A stretch of 64,000 nucleotides of DNA. Source: Cymbidium sinense (taxonomy: Eukaryota; Streptophyta; Magnoliopsida; Asparagales; Orchidaceae). The DNA is taken from positions 210,732,982 through 210,796,981 of the forward strand of contig CM038215.1 of assembly GCA_021442155.1 (NCBI GenBank). Direction: 5' to 3'. Below are positions 13,400 through 24,539 of the stretch, piece by piece. The translations under genes and the position numbers were made by a program. The notes beneath the pieces are model-generated. The model saw only the letters and a program-made list of their open reading frames with translations, searched no databases and was not told the origin of the DNA. Within the stretch, counting starts at the first letter, position 1. Each line of letters starts with the position of its first letter.

Positions 13400-14200
13400 C
13401 CACCTACAATGGCTACTTTTCAAGCTTTCATATGCTACTGCCCTCAACGTGGAATGTACTATCCATGACACAATTGACCTTATAGATTTCCCCCTTCCTC
13501 TTTTAAAGGTTACTCCTCCCCAAATAACAACCCATCTCTGCCCTTCATAAAACACCACTCCAAGAAACAAGTGAAGCTAGTTGTGTTCTTGAATGAAGAA
13601 GAAATTGGATCCCTTGCTGAGCCATTCAAATACACTTTGATTGGAAAATGTGCAACCAAAAGGATTACACTCTCTAAAGTCAAGACTTTTTTCAATGAAT
13701 TCAAGCTACTTGGAAACTGGAACATGGGTCATCTTAACCACATGCATTTTCTTATCAAAATGTAAAATGAAGATTACTATGCTCAAGTATTTTCCAAGAA
13801 AATCTTTTATATTAATGATTTGCCTCTAAGGATACTTAATTAGACTATTGACTTCAATTCTGAAGCTGAATCTTCCATTGCCCTAGTATGGATTCAATTC
13901 CCTAGTCTCAAACTCCACTTCTTTAATAAGAAAATCTTATTTTTAATTGCAGTAATCAATGGAAGGCCTCTAAAGTTAGATATCCCATTTGCTAACTTCT
14001 TTAGATTTAATGGCTCATATTCTCAATGAATTTGACGTTACCTCCTAGTTCAATGAAATAATATGGATAGGCACACAAAAGTTAGGATACTGATAGAAGA
14101 TCATTTTAAAAAGCATGCCAAAGTATTGTATCCATTATAAGAAATTCAACCACTCCCTCAAAGATTGCCTAGCCAAGCATCCACATTATGATAATGTTAA
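13400..14200 (+). pseudogene. LINE ORF1 remnant, DUF4283-like with zinc-knuckle trace
   Basis: In one frame from about 13571 the residues LAEPFKYTLIGKCATKRITL lead into 'FNEFKLLGNWNMGHLNHMHFLIKM'-type sequence. After a stop come 'NEDYYAQVFSKKIFYINDLP' and 'ALVWIQFPSLKLHFFNKKIL'. This is the layout of the plant L1 ORF1 domain DUF4283 (an 'LIGK' strand, a W-x-G region, a phenylalanine-rich strand, then 'W.Q.P.LP' and the 'I...IG.PL..D' segment). Near 14118-14170 YCIHYKKFNHSLKDCL looks like a decayed CCHC knuckle. The family's ORF1 protein binds RNA. Several stops and shifts make this a pseudogene. The LINE 5' end is probably near 13320, where LTR similarity stops. Confidence 0.65.
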
Positions 14201-14790
14201 CCAAGACTTACATCAACAGCCTTTACATCCGTCTCACACTCACATCCAAGATAATAACATCAACACAATACCCATATCTTTCCAGTTGGCATAGGAACCT
14301 AATTCTACTGCACAAATTGACATCTATTTACCACAACCAACAAAATATGGGACAACCCCCGGGTGAAGCCACCCTCAATGACATTCACTAAATTACACAA
14401 GAACTGTTTCATCTCAAAATAGATCTAAACTCTTTGAGTAACATAAGTCTTAATAAGATACATTACCTCACACAACAAAGGCAACAACACAATTAGAATC
14501 CCCTTATCAAAAACTCCCAAGATACCATCACTTCTCCCAGATTCATAAGACAAATGATGAAAGACAAGAATCTGCCAGAGCCCAATGAAGATAATGCAAT
14601 CCATAAGCCCTATCCAACAACAAATTGGAAAATGCTACAACAATTGGAATAAAAAACCAATGAAGGTTGGATTCATATTAAAAGAACAAGAGTAAGAGAA
14701 CTTAAAAGATTGCTCAAATATCTACCAACTAAAATTGTAAGATCAAATAGTCTTGATTCTCTATCAATTGTTGATAGTAGAAACCTAGTC
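14201..14790 (+). other. LINE spacer between ORF1 and endonuclease, decayed
   Basis: Low-similarity sequence encoding Gln-, Asn- and Ser-rich fragments in broken frames. It is consistent with the variable C-terminal tail of plant LINE ORF1 proteins and the ORF1-ORF2 junction. No domain or regulatory site is visible. Confidence 0.4.
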
Positions 14791-14796
14791 CAAATC

Positions 14797-15275
14797 GCAT
14801 CCATAATCTACCTAATGTGGAATGTTAAGGGTTTTCCAATGCCCCAATCCAAAGAAAGAATTCACTTCCTCATCAATAATCATCATCTGGGCATTATTGG
14901 ATTACTTAAACCCATGATCTCTAATCCTTAACCAACAAAAAATCAAATAAGGTTTAATAGGCAAATTTTATACTATAACTCTAACAATAAAATTTTGTTG
15001 ATGTGCAAGGCATAATATCATGTAGACATCCTCATTGACCATCCCCAATTCATCCATATTAATGTCACTAGTATTTTCCACAATAGTGTATGTTGCTTGC
15101 TCCAATAGAGGAAGAAGAAAACTTTGGAATTTCCTAATTCATATTGGTAGCACTCTCATTCTACCTTGGGTAGTTGGTAGGGATTTAAACAAACTAGCCT
15201 CGAAGAAAGATGGGGTGCATGGGGAGGCAAGATCTCCCAACCCAATCACTAATGGTGTAATGTGTGGAAAATAGA
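14797..15275 (+). pseudogene. LINE ORF2 endonuclease (EEP/APE-type) remnant
   Basis: The residues LMWNVKGFPMPQSKERIHFL (about 14812-14871) followed by 'INNHHLGIIGLLKPMI' fit the start of plant LINE endonucleases (I.WN.RG.....k...li....l.i..l.E.m). After a gap with stops, 'RRKLWNFLIHIGSTLILPWV' and 'VGRDLNKLASKKDG' (about 15100-15200) fit the R..LW..L......PW...GDFN.....EK.G region. GDFN reads RDLN here, so a conserved catalytic-site motif is altered. The domain cuts target DNA for target-primed reverse transcription. Frames are broken and this copy cannot act. Confidence 0.7.
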
Positions 15276-15288
15276 ATCTTTCATCCGT

Positions 15289-16205
15289 AGGTGTTGAAAA
15301 ATTAATGAAGAAAATTATGGCTGGACGAAGCTCCACAAGGTGCCTGTTATAGAGCATAGGAAGTTGAATAAAGAATCTTTCCTCAATCTGCATACTCGAT
15401 TGGATCAAGCTAAAGAACAAGTCAAAAAGCTTGAAGATCAAATCATGTCTAACTTCAGTGAAGAATCTAATGAGGCTATTAATAAGGCCTTAGAAAATCT
15501 TGAGCAAAAGTTGAGAATAGAGAAACTCTTATGGGCTCAAAAATCTGCTGGTAAGTGCTTCATTAAAGGGGAAAGAAACACTAATTTTTTTATGCACTAC
15601 TTAAGAAAAGGAATGAGAAAATAACCATTTCCAAAATCAAAAACTCTAGCAATAAATGGTTTACTGAACCAACCAAAATTCAAAAGGACTACATTGACTA
15701 CTTCATGAGGTTACAAGCACCTGACAAGCTGAACTCCAGCAGAATTCAAACAGACCTATATCCCACAATGAGCCCAATCAACATAAGCAAAATCCTAGAT
15801 GAAGAAGAGATAACATGAGCTATTTTCTTATTCTCTATTGATAAAGCACTAGGACCTGATGCGTTCAATGTTAGGCCTACCAAGCTTCATGGAATGTTGT
15901 CAAGAAGGAAACCATCCAAGCCATCAAGGAATTTTTCAACCATACTTATGTTCCAAAATACTTTTTTTCTTCTACCATTATCCCCATTCCCAAGCATAAC
16001 TCTTCTAATTCATGGGATCAATTCATACCAATAAGCCTCAGGAGTACTATCAATAAAATTATAAGTAAAATCATTTACCTAAGAATGCAGGAAATCCTCC
16101 CCAGGCTCATTTCCCACAAGCAAAGAACCTTCATAAAAATCATAAAAATTAGTGACAATAGAATAATTGAAGGCATAATGTGTGGAAAATAGAATCTTTC
16201 ATCCG
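15289..16205 (+). pseudogene. Array unit 1 (type A): LINE ORF2 linker and N-terminal RT fragment
   Basis: Best-kept reading: 'LDQAKEQVKKLEDQI', then 'ENLEQKLRIEKLLWAQKS', 'GKCFIKGERNTNFF', 'ITISKIKNSS.KWFTEP', 'IDYFMRL', then 'LGPDAFNV', 'STIIPIPKHNSSNSWD' and 'PISL'. This is the plant LINE series from the endonuclease-RT linker (E..L.Q.SR..W...GD.NT.FF) to RT blocks 1-3 (GPDG...., LIPK, FRPISL). The YADD-type catalytic block is not in the unit. Stops and shifts are present. This unit joins directly onto the endonuclease remnant, so it is probably the founder position. Confidence 0.75.
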
Positions 16206-17137
16206 TATGTGTTCAAAAATTGATGAAGAAAATTATAGCTGGGCCAAGCTCCACAAGGTGTCTGTTATAGAGCATAGGAAGTAGAATAAAGAATCTTTCC
16301 TCAATCTACATACTCAATTAGATCAAGGTGAAGAACAAGTCAAAAAACTTGGAGATCAAATCATGTCTAACTTCAATGAAGAATCTAATGAGGCTATTAA
16401 TAAGGCCTTAGAAAATCTCGAGCAAAAGTTGAAAATAGAGAAACTCTTATGGGCTCAAAAATCTGCTGGTAAGTGCTTCATTAAATGGGAAAAAAAACTA
16501 ATTTTTTTATGCACTACTTAAGAAAAGGAATGAACAAATAACCATTTCCAAAATCAAAAACTCTAGCAAGAAATGGTTTACTGAACCAGCCAAAATTCAA
16601 AAGGACTGCATTGACTACTTCATGAGGTTACTAGCACCTGACAAGCTGAACACCAGCAGAATTCAAATAGACCTATATCCCACAATGAGCCCAATCAACA
16701 TAAGCAAAGTCCTAGATAAAGAAGAGATAGCATGAGCTATTTTCTTATTCTCTACTGATAAAGCTCTAGTACCTGATGAGTTTAATGTTAGGCTCTACCA
16801 AGCTTTTGTGGAATGTTGTCAAGAAGGAAACCATCCATGCCATTAAGGAATTTTTCACCCATACTTATGTGCCAAAATACTTCTTTTCTTCTACCATTAT
16901 CCCCATTCCCAAGCATAACTCTTAATAATTCATGGGATTAGTTCAGACCAATAAGCCTCACTAGTACTATCAATAAAATTATAAGTAAAATCATTTACCT
17001 AAGATTGCAGTAAATCCTCCATAGCCTCATTTCCCACAAGCAAAGCACCTTCATCAAGGGAAGAAACATCAGTGACAACATATCTCAACCTATCACAAAT
17101 AGCATAATTAGTGGAATAGAAAATCTTTCATCCATAG
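16206..17137 (+). pseudogene. Array unit 2 (type B): LINE ORF2 fragment
   Basis: Same domain content as unit 1, with frames broken in other places, for example at GKCFIKWEKK near 16472. It ends with the longer 'GRNISDNISQPIT'-type RT block 3 extension, which type A units lack or have degraded. Type B is thus closer to the ancestral LINE at its 3' end. Confidence 0.7.
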
Positions 17138-18055
17138 GTGTTGAAAAATTGATGAAGAAAATTATAGCTAGACCAAGCTCCAAAAGGTGTCTGCTACAGA
17201 ACATAGGAAGTAGAATAAAGAATCTTTCCTCAATCTGCATACTCAATTGGATCAAGCTGAAGAACAAGTCAAAAATCTTGAAGATCAAATCATGTATAAC
17301 TTCAGTGAAGAATCTAATGAGGCTATTAATAAGGCCTTAGATAATCTCGAGCAAAAGTTGAAAATAGAGAAACTCTTATGGGCTCAAAAATTCGTTGGTA
17401 AGTGCTTCATTAAAGGGGAAAGAAACACTAGTTTTTTTTATGCACTACTTAAGAAAAGGAATGAGAAAATAACCATTTCCAAAATCAAAAACTCTAACAA
17501 TAGATGGTTTACTGAACCAGTCAAAATTCAAAAGGACTGCATTGACTACTTCATGAGGTTACTAGCACCAGACAAGCTAAACACTAGCAGAATTCAAACA
17601 GACCTATATCCCACAATGAGCCCAATCAACATAAGCAAAGTCCTAGATGAAGAAGAGATAACATGAGATATTTTCTTATTCTCTATTGATAAAGCACTAG
17701 GACCTAATGCGCTCAATGTTAAGCTCTACCAAGCTTCATGGAATGTTGTCAAGAAGGAACCCATCCAAGCCATCAAGGAATTTTTCAACCATACTTATGT
17801 TCCAAAATACTTTTTTTCTTCTACCATTATCCCCATTCCCAAGCATAACTCTTCTAATTCATGGGATCAATTCAGCCTAATAAACCTCACGAGTACTATC
17901 AATAAAATTAAAAGTAAAATCATTTACCTAAGATTGTAGTAAATCCTCCCCAGCCTCATTTCCCACAAGCAAAGAACCTTCATCAAGATCAGAAACATCA
18001 GTGACAATAGAATAATTGATGGCATAATGTGTGGAAAATAGAGTCTTTCATCCAT
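17138..18055 (+). pseudogene. Array unit 3 (type A): longest open LINE ORF2 fragment
   Basis: An uninterrupted 139-residue reading at 17247-17666 carries MDQAEEQVKNLEDQIMYNFS, 'WAQKFVGKCFIKGERNTSFF', 'TISKIKNSNNRWFTEP' and 'LYPTMSPINISKVLDEEEIT'. It then meets a stop at the position shared by nearly all units (TGA after EEIT). The stop was therefore present before, or spread during, amplification. There is no RT activity to expect. Confidence 0.75.
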
Positions 18056-18981
18056 AGGTGTTGAAAAATTGATGAAGAAAATTATAGCTGGACCAAGCTC
18101 CAAGGTGTCTGTTATAGAGCATAGGAAGTAGAATAAAGAATCTTTCCTCAATCTGCATACTCAATTGGATCAAGCTGAAGAACAAGTCTAAAAACTTGAA
18201 GATCAAATCATGTCTAACTTCAATGAAGAATCTAATGAGGCTATTAATAAGGCCTTAGAAAATCTCGAGCAAAAGTTGAAAATAGAGAAACTGTTATGGG
18301 CTCAAAAATCTGTTCGTAAGTGCTTCATTAAAGGGGAAAGAAAAACTAATTTTTTATGCACTACTTAAGAAAAGGAATGAGCAAATAACCATTCCCAAGA
18401 TCAAAAACTCTAGCAATAGATGGTTTATTGAACCAGCCAAAATTCAAAAGGACTGCATTGACTACTTTATGAGGTTATTAGCACCTGACAAGTTGAACTC
18501 CAGCGGAATTCAAATAGACCTATATCGCACAATGAGCCCAATCAACATAAGCAAAGTCCTAGATGAAGAAGAGATAACATGAGCTATTTTCTTATTCTCT
18601 ACTGATAAAGCACTAGGGCTTGATGCGTTTAATGTTAGGCTCTACCAAGCTTCATGGAATGTTGTCAAGAAGGAAACCATCCGAGCCATTGAGGAATTTT
18701 TCACCCATGCTTATGTGCCAAAATACTTCTTTTCTTCTACCATTATCCCCATTCCCAAGCATAACTCTTCTAATTCATGGGATCAGTTCAGACCAATAAG
18801 CCTAACTAGTACGATGAATAAAATTATAAGTAAAATCATTTACCTAAGATTGCAGTAAATCCTCCCTAGCCTCATTTCCCACAAGCAAAGCACCTTCATC
18901 AAGGGAAGAAACATCAGTGACAATATATCTCAACCTATCACAAATAGCATAATTTGTGGAATAGAGAATCTTTCATCCATA
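18056..18981 (+). pseudogene. Array unit 4 (type B): LINE ORF2 fragment
   Basis: Same domain order. The frame shifts near 18345 within the KGERNTNFF motif. The RT part reads 'LGLDAFNVRLYQASWNVVKK' and 'TIIPIPKHNSSNSWDQFRPI', then 'RNISDNISQPIT'. GPDG is changed to GLDA. Confidence 0.7.
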
Positions 18982-19900
18982 GGTGTTGAAAAACTGATGA
19001 AGAAAATTATAGCTAGACCAAGCTCCATAAGGTGTCTCCTATAGAGCATAGGAAGTAGAATAAAGAATCTTTCCTTAATCTATAAACTCAATTGGATCAA
19101 GCTGAAGAACAAGTCAAAAAGCTTGAAGATCAAATCATTGATAACTTCAGTAGAAGAATCTAATGAGGCTATTAATTAGGCCTTAGAAAATCTCGAGCAA
19201 AAGTTGAAAATAGAGAAACTCTTAGGGGCTCAAAAATTCGTTGGTAAGTGCTTCATTAAAGGGGAAAGAAACACTATTTTTTATGCACTACTTAAGAAAA
19301 GGAATGAGCAAATAAATATTTCCAAAATCAAAAACTCTAGCAACAGATGGTTTACTGAACCAATCAAATTTCAAAAGGACTGCATTGACTACTTCATGAG
19401 GTTAGTAGCACCAGACAAGCTGAACTCTAGCAGAATTCAAACAGACATATATCTCACAATGAGCCCAATCAACATAAGCAAAGTCCTAGATTAAGAAGAG
19501 ATAACATGAGCTATTTTCTTATTCTCTATTGATAAAGCACTAGGACCTGATGCGTTCAATGTTAGGCTCTACCAAGCTTCATGGAATGTTGTCAAGAAGG
19601 AAACCATCCAAGCCACCAAGGAATTTTTCAACCATACTTATGTGCCAAAATACTATTTTTCTTCTATCATTATCCCCATTCCCAAGCATAACTCTTCTAA
19701 TTCATGGGATCAGTTCAGACCAATAAGCCTCACGAGTACTATCAATAAAATTATAAGTAAAATCATTTACTTAAGATTGCAGTAAGTCCTCCCCAGCCTC
19801 ATTTGCCACAAGCAAAGAACCTTCATCAGGATCAAAAACATCAGTGACAATAGAATAATTGATGGCATAATGTGTGGGAAATAGAATCTTTCATCAGTAG
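18982..19900 (+). pseudogene. Array unit 5 (type A): LINE ORF2 fragment
   Basis: An open stretch of 96 residues at 19204-19494 covers 'KIEKLLGAQKFVGKCFIKGE', 'NSSNRWFTEPIKFQKDCIDY' and 'MSPINISKVLD'. A stop just before EEIT differs from the shared stop of other units, so it is a private later mutation. Confidence 0.7.
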
Positions 19901-20811
19901 GTTTTGAAAAATTGATGAAGAAAATTATAGCTGGACCAAGCTCCACAAGGTGTCTATTATAAAGCATAGGAAGTAGAATAAAGAATCTTTACTCAATCTG
20001 CATACTCAATTGGATCAAGCTAAAGAACAAGTCAAAATGCTTGAAGATCAAATCATGTCTAACTTCAATGAAGAATCTAATGAGGCTATTAATAAGGCCT
20101 TAGAAAATCTCGAGCAAAAGTTGAAAATAGAGAAACTCTTATGGGCTCAAAAATCGGTAAGTGCTTCATTAAAGAGGAAAGAATAACTATTTTTTATGCA
20201 CTACTTAAGAAAAGGAATGAGCAAATAACCATTTCCAAAATTAAAAACTCTAGCAATAGATGGTTTATTGAACCAGCCAAATTTCAAAAGGACTGCATTG
20301 ACTACTTCATGAGGTTACTAGCACCTGACAAGCTAAACTCAGAATTCAAACAGACCTATATCCTAAAATGAGCCCAATCAACATAAGCAATGTCCTAGAT
20401 GAAGAAGAGATAACATGAGCTATTTTCTTATTCTCTACTGATAAGGCCCTACGACTTGTTGCATTTAAAGTTAGGCTCTACCAAGCTTCATGGAATTTTG
20501 TCAAGAAGGAAACCATCCTAGCCATTAAGGAATTTTTCACCCATACTTATGTGCCAAAATACTTCTTTTCTTCTACCATTATCCCCATTCCAAGCATAAC
20601 TCTTCTAATTCATGGGATCAGACCAATAAGCCTCACTAGTACTATCAATAAAACTATAAGTAAAATCATTTACTAAGATTGCAGTAAATCCTCCCTAGCC
20701 TCATTTCCCACAAGTGAAGGCACCTTCATCAAGGGAAGAAACATCAGTGACAATATATCTCAACCTATTACTAATAGCATAATTTGGGAATAGAGAATCT
20801 TTCATCCATAG
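19901..20811 (+). pseudogene. Array unit 6 (type B): LINE ORF2 fragment
   Basis: Same domain order with small deletions, for example in the GKCFIK block near 20155 and the 'LNSSRIQTD' block near 20335. It is the shortest unit (about 911 bp). Confidence 0.7.
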
Positions 20812-21195
20812 GTTTTGAAAAATTGATGAAGAAAATTATAGCTAGACCAAGCTCCATAAGGTGTCTGCTATAGAGCATAGGAAGTAGAATAAAGAATCTT
20901 TCCTCAATCTGCATACTCAATTTGATCAAGCTGAAGAACAAGTCAAAAAGATTGAAGATCAAATCATGCATAACTTCAGTGAAGAATCTAATGAGGCTAT
21001 TAATAAGGCCTTAGAAAATCTCGAGCAAAAGTTGAAAATAGAGAAACTCTTATGGGCTCAAAAATCCATTGGTAAGTGCTTCATTAAAGGGGAAAGAAAA
21101 ACTATTTTTTTTATGCACTACTTAAGAAAAGGAATGAGCAAATAACCATTTCCAAAATCAAAAACTCTAGCAATAGATGGTTTACTAAACCAGTC
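20812..21195 (+). pseudogene. Array unit 7, truncated
   Basis: Only the first ~385 bp of a unit, to the 'NRWFTKPVKI' codons. Similarity stops abruptly at about 21195-21204, where LTR fragment E begins. The break marks the array's right edge. Confidence 0.8.
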
Positions 21196-21203
21196 AAAAT
21201 TCA

Positions 21204-24200
21204 TTTAATTTGCATTAATGTTTTAGTTTAAGTTATGTTTAGGTTTATAGAATTATGTTTATTTGATTTGAATTGATTTATGTTAACCTAAGGCATAGTT
21301 TGACTTCATTCTTAGATTAGATTAATTATAGATTAAAGTTTCATTGGTTTGTTTAATTATGAGATTATTAGCTTAAGGTTTAATTGCTCTTAATATGTTT
21401 TATTAATTTCATTAATCCTTAAGTATGAAAATGATTAAAATTCTTTGATTTAGGATGTTAGAAGAGTTATCCTCAGTGTTTTTGATGTTGATGAAGACTA
21501 GTTTAAATTACTTCATGATTTTTATGGATTTATGAATTTTCTTATTCATTACTGATTTATATTGAGCTAGAGATTTGGAAATTCAACAAATCCCAATCCG
21601 AAAATCAATTGGGTTTGAAATTTTTACGGGAAGTGGGGTTCCATGCCAGTTTCATATTTACAAAGTTTTATCTTGATTAGATCCATAATTAGGGTGTAAT
21701 TAAGGTTTTAATTATTTCATTAAAACTTAAATTAAGCTTAATTTAATAAAGATTATTGGACATTTTATTTTTAATTAATTCCTCTCTAAATGATGTTTCC
21801 AAAGAAGGCTCTTTCATAATTTTTGGAATTTTGGTTCATTTAGTTTGATTTATTTAAGTTATGGTTAACTATTTGAATTATTTAATTTAATTAATTATTC
21901 AATTAAGCCATTTTCTAATTTATTGAGTTCCAATGAGTTTCATTAGTGTTTTCATGTTCATTAGAGTTTATTAAGTTGATTTGAAGTGATTCAATCCATT
22001 TTCATGATTTATGTAATTCTATTTTTATTTGTTTAATTAAAATCGATGTTTGGGATTTGAAATCTAATATCTCTTGAATTACTTATATATAATTTATGAA
22101 ACTTTTTCTTGAGGCATGCTTTAACTTTAATTTTAGTTCCCCAAAGTTTTATTTGAATTTGATTAATAGCTTGTGATTAATTACAATTTAATTAATTTCA
22201 TTCAAACCCAAATTAAAGCCAAAATACCCTAAATTAATTGGGGATTTTAATTTTAATAGATTAACCTCATCAAGATGTATCCATAGAGCCCAGTTTGCAT
22301 TTTTTTTGGATTTATATTTAATCTTCCATGATTTTTTGAATTTCATGTGATTTTTAATAATTTTTTATTAAATAGAAGGAGAGTTATCATTTTAAAGCCA
22401 CAGGCTGACGTGGGGCCTTCACCATGTGGCATGGCGGTATTGGGACATGCAGATCATGCATGGTATCCATGTTAAAAGTGGTGCCATGCAAGATGAATCT
22501 CGATCATCCGATTGAAAATCAAATGATCCTTATTCATTCGTAATCTCTTTTAAGGGAATTAATCAAATCATCTGGCTAGATCTCGGCCATCCATTCTAAA
22601 TAGAAGGATTGGATAGCAAAGATCATCTCCGATGAGAGACAGATAACTTCCCTTATTTTAGATAAATTTTTAGGAATCATTGGTGAATTTAGACTTGATT
22701 TCAATTGCAAAATGATCAGGGATTAATTTATAACTAATCTATAGAATTTGATCTTTATGGGGATCAAATTTTCTTCACAAAGGACCAAAACAAAATGCCT
22801 AAGAGGTTGGTAATAGAGCATACCTCGATTCTAATGATCACCATGATGGGATCAACTTCAATAGCTTCATGATTCCATGGAGGTTGGTGGCTACCTCCCC
22901 ATGGGTGATCCACAGTATGATTTGAGGCTCATCCAACCTACAAAATGATGAGGTAAAACATGTGTTGAACATTCAATTAGAGATGGGAGGCTCTCCCTTG
23001 CATTTCACCATTAAGGAGGCTTGGTGGCCACTAGATTTGGTCCTTTTCTAGCATGCTAAAAGTGAGGGGATAGAGAATTGATCTATTTCTTTATCTCCTC
23101 CCTTGGTGAGTGATTTGAGATGAAAAGAGAGGGAAGAAGCTTTCCCACCCCTCTTTCCATACATGGCCAAGAACTATGTTTTGGACCTTCTAAGTGGCTA
23201 GATTCTGGCCACTGGTTGTGGTAGGATCGGCCAAGGGGTGGATTCAATCCTTCTTGGTCTTGTGAGAAAGTTTAGATCAAAGGTTGGAAGGGAGGAGGGC
23301 ATCTCATCCCTTTTCTTTGCTTGGTCGAGCCTTGGATCCTCCTTGCCTCCCTCTTTTTCTTCTCTTGCATCTCTTCTTGGAGAAAGCAAAATTTTATTTT
23401 TCTACTTATTGGTGGCTTTCAATTAATTAGAATAAATCAAATCCTCCTAAAGCCAAGAGGTGGAATGAAGTGTGGAAGAAGGGAAAAATGAGACTTGCAT
23501 TCCTTTTATGGATTTTTATGTCCTCCCTTCCCATAATTCCACCTCTTTACATTTTCTCTTTTTTCCATGACTTATGGCATCATTAGTAAAGACTTTAGGT
23601 TAATATGTGGCTAGCTAATTCAAGGTCAAGATGAATTTGAGGTCAAGTCCAAATCCATTTGAATTGGATTGGAAATTTGAATCCAATCCAAGCATTTAGA
23701 CTCAATGTATTTAATTCTGATTTAACACTTTTAATTTTGAGTTTAATAATCTTTAATTGATGATTGATTAAGTTTTTATTTAATTAATTCATTTAGATTT
23801 GAATTAATTTCTAGATTTTATTTTATTTCAATCCATTTAAACCTAAATGGGTTAAGTTTGATTATAATTGGGTTCAAATGATCAATTTGACTTAATTGGA
23901 TTGTCTTTGAACTTCAATCATGCTTAACAACATGTGTGATATGATTTGAAGTGATTGATTTTATTTAATTTCAAGTGAATTTCAATTTGAACCCATTTGA
24001 CCCAAAGTGGACTTAATGGGTTAAGCTTGTGTTTCATTTGGATCAAATGACCAATTTGACCAAATTTGACCCAATGATGGGTTTGATTGTGTTTAATTAG
24101 CATTTATAAATGATTTTGAGCAATAAAATTGAATTGATTTCAATTTAATTTGGGTTTGAACTCAATAGGACCTATTTAGGGTTACTTCGACTAAGTGATC

Positions 24201-24520
24201 TAATTAACCTAATTAAGGTAAGGCCTAAACAAATTTAAATTTCTATAGATTTATGATTAAACATGTTTATTTAACTATTTAAAATATTTGAAATGATTTA
24301 ATTTGGTCAAATTTTGCTGGGCTGACCTTTGACTTGGTGGGACCCACTTAAGTCAAACTTATGCCAAATAGCATGACTAGATTTGACTTTGGCTTAGTTT
24401 TGGATTCATTCATTTGTTTTAATTTGTGTTCATTTTGATTTATTTGGATTTGATTTGATTTAATCTAAATTTGGAATTTGGGTCAAGTCTACCTAAGCCA
24501 ATTAGGTTAGATCAAACCTA
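21204..24520 (-). mobile_element. LTR 5'-middle section, reversed (fragment E)
   Basis: On the minus strand it starts in the TTGACC-rich zone (23870-24390), passes a block matching 31400-31700 (22800-23400) and a block matching 51560-51700 (22380-22560, with CACGTGG-like and CATGCATGG sequences), and reaches AT-rich LTR middle sequence at 21204. It lacks the LTR 5' end. The overlapping frames at 23198-23426 are chance. No gene is seen. Confidence 0.7.
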
Positions 24521-24539
24521 AGGAAGATATACTAGGTCA

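Larger units (their letters stand above)
15260..21195 (+). repeat. Tandem array of a ~920-bp LINE EN-RT segment (~6.4 units, alternating A/B)
   Basis: A landmark near 'GATGAAGAAAATTATAG' recurs at about 15289, 16206, 17138, 18056, 18982, 19901 and 20812, spacings of 911-932 bp. Units 1, 3 and 5 end with GACAATAGAATAATTGATGG-type sequence (near 16153, 18003, 19845). Units 2, 4 and 6 end with CTCAACCTATCACAAATAGC-type sequence (near 17085, 18929, 20760). Inside the units, A has TTTTTCAACCAT and B has TTTTTCACCCAT. The repeat is therefore a dimer of about 1.85 kb present three times plus a partial seventh unit, which breaks off at 21195. The unit derives from ORF2 between the endonuclease and the catalytic RT core. 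Confidence 0.92.

Noticed and set aside
15139..15441. 100-residue minus-strand frame, recurring at 17085 and 17924
   Set aside because: It is the antisense shadow of the LINE ORF2 repeat.
15260..21195. CRISPR-like or segmental gene array
   Set aside because: Units are ~920 bp with LINE ORF2 content. There are no short direct repeats with unique spacers and no intact frames.
23198..23426. Overlapping frames on both strands (62-63 residues)
   Set aside because: They lie in LTR fragment E, and the equivalent LTR parts elsewhere have no such frames.
11490..24520. One reversed LTR split by the LINE insertion
   Set aside because: Fragments D and E overlap in LTR content (13080-13310 matches 22170-22390), so they are separate copies.
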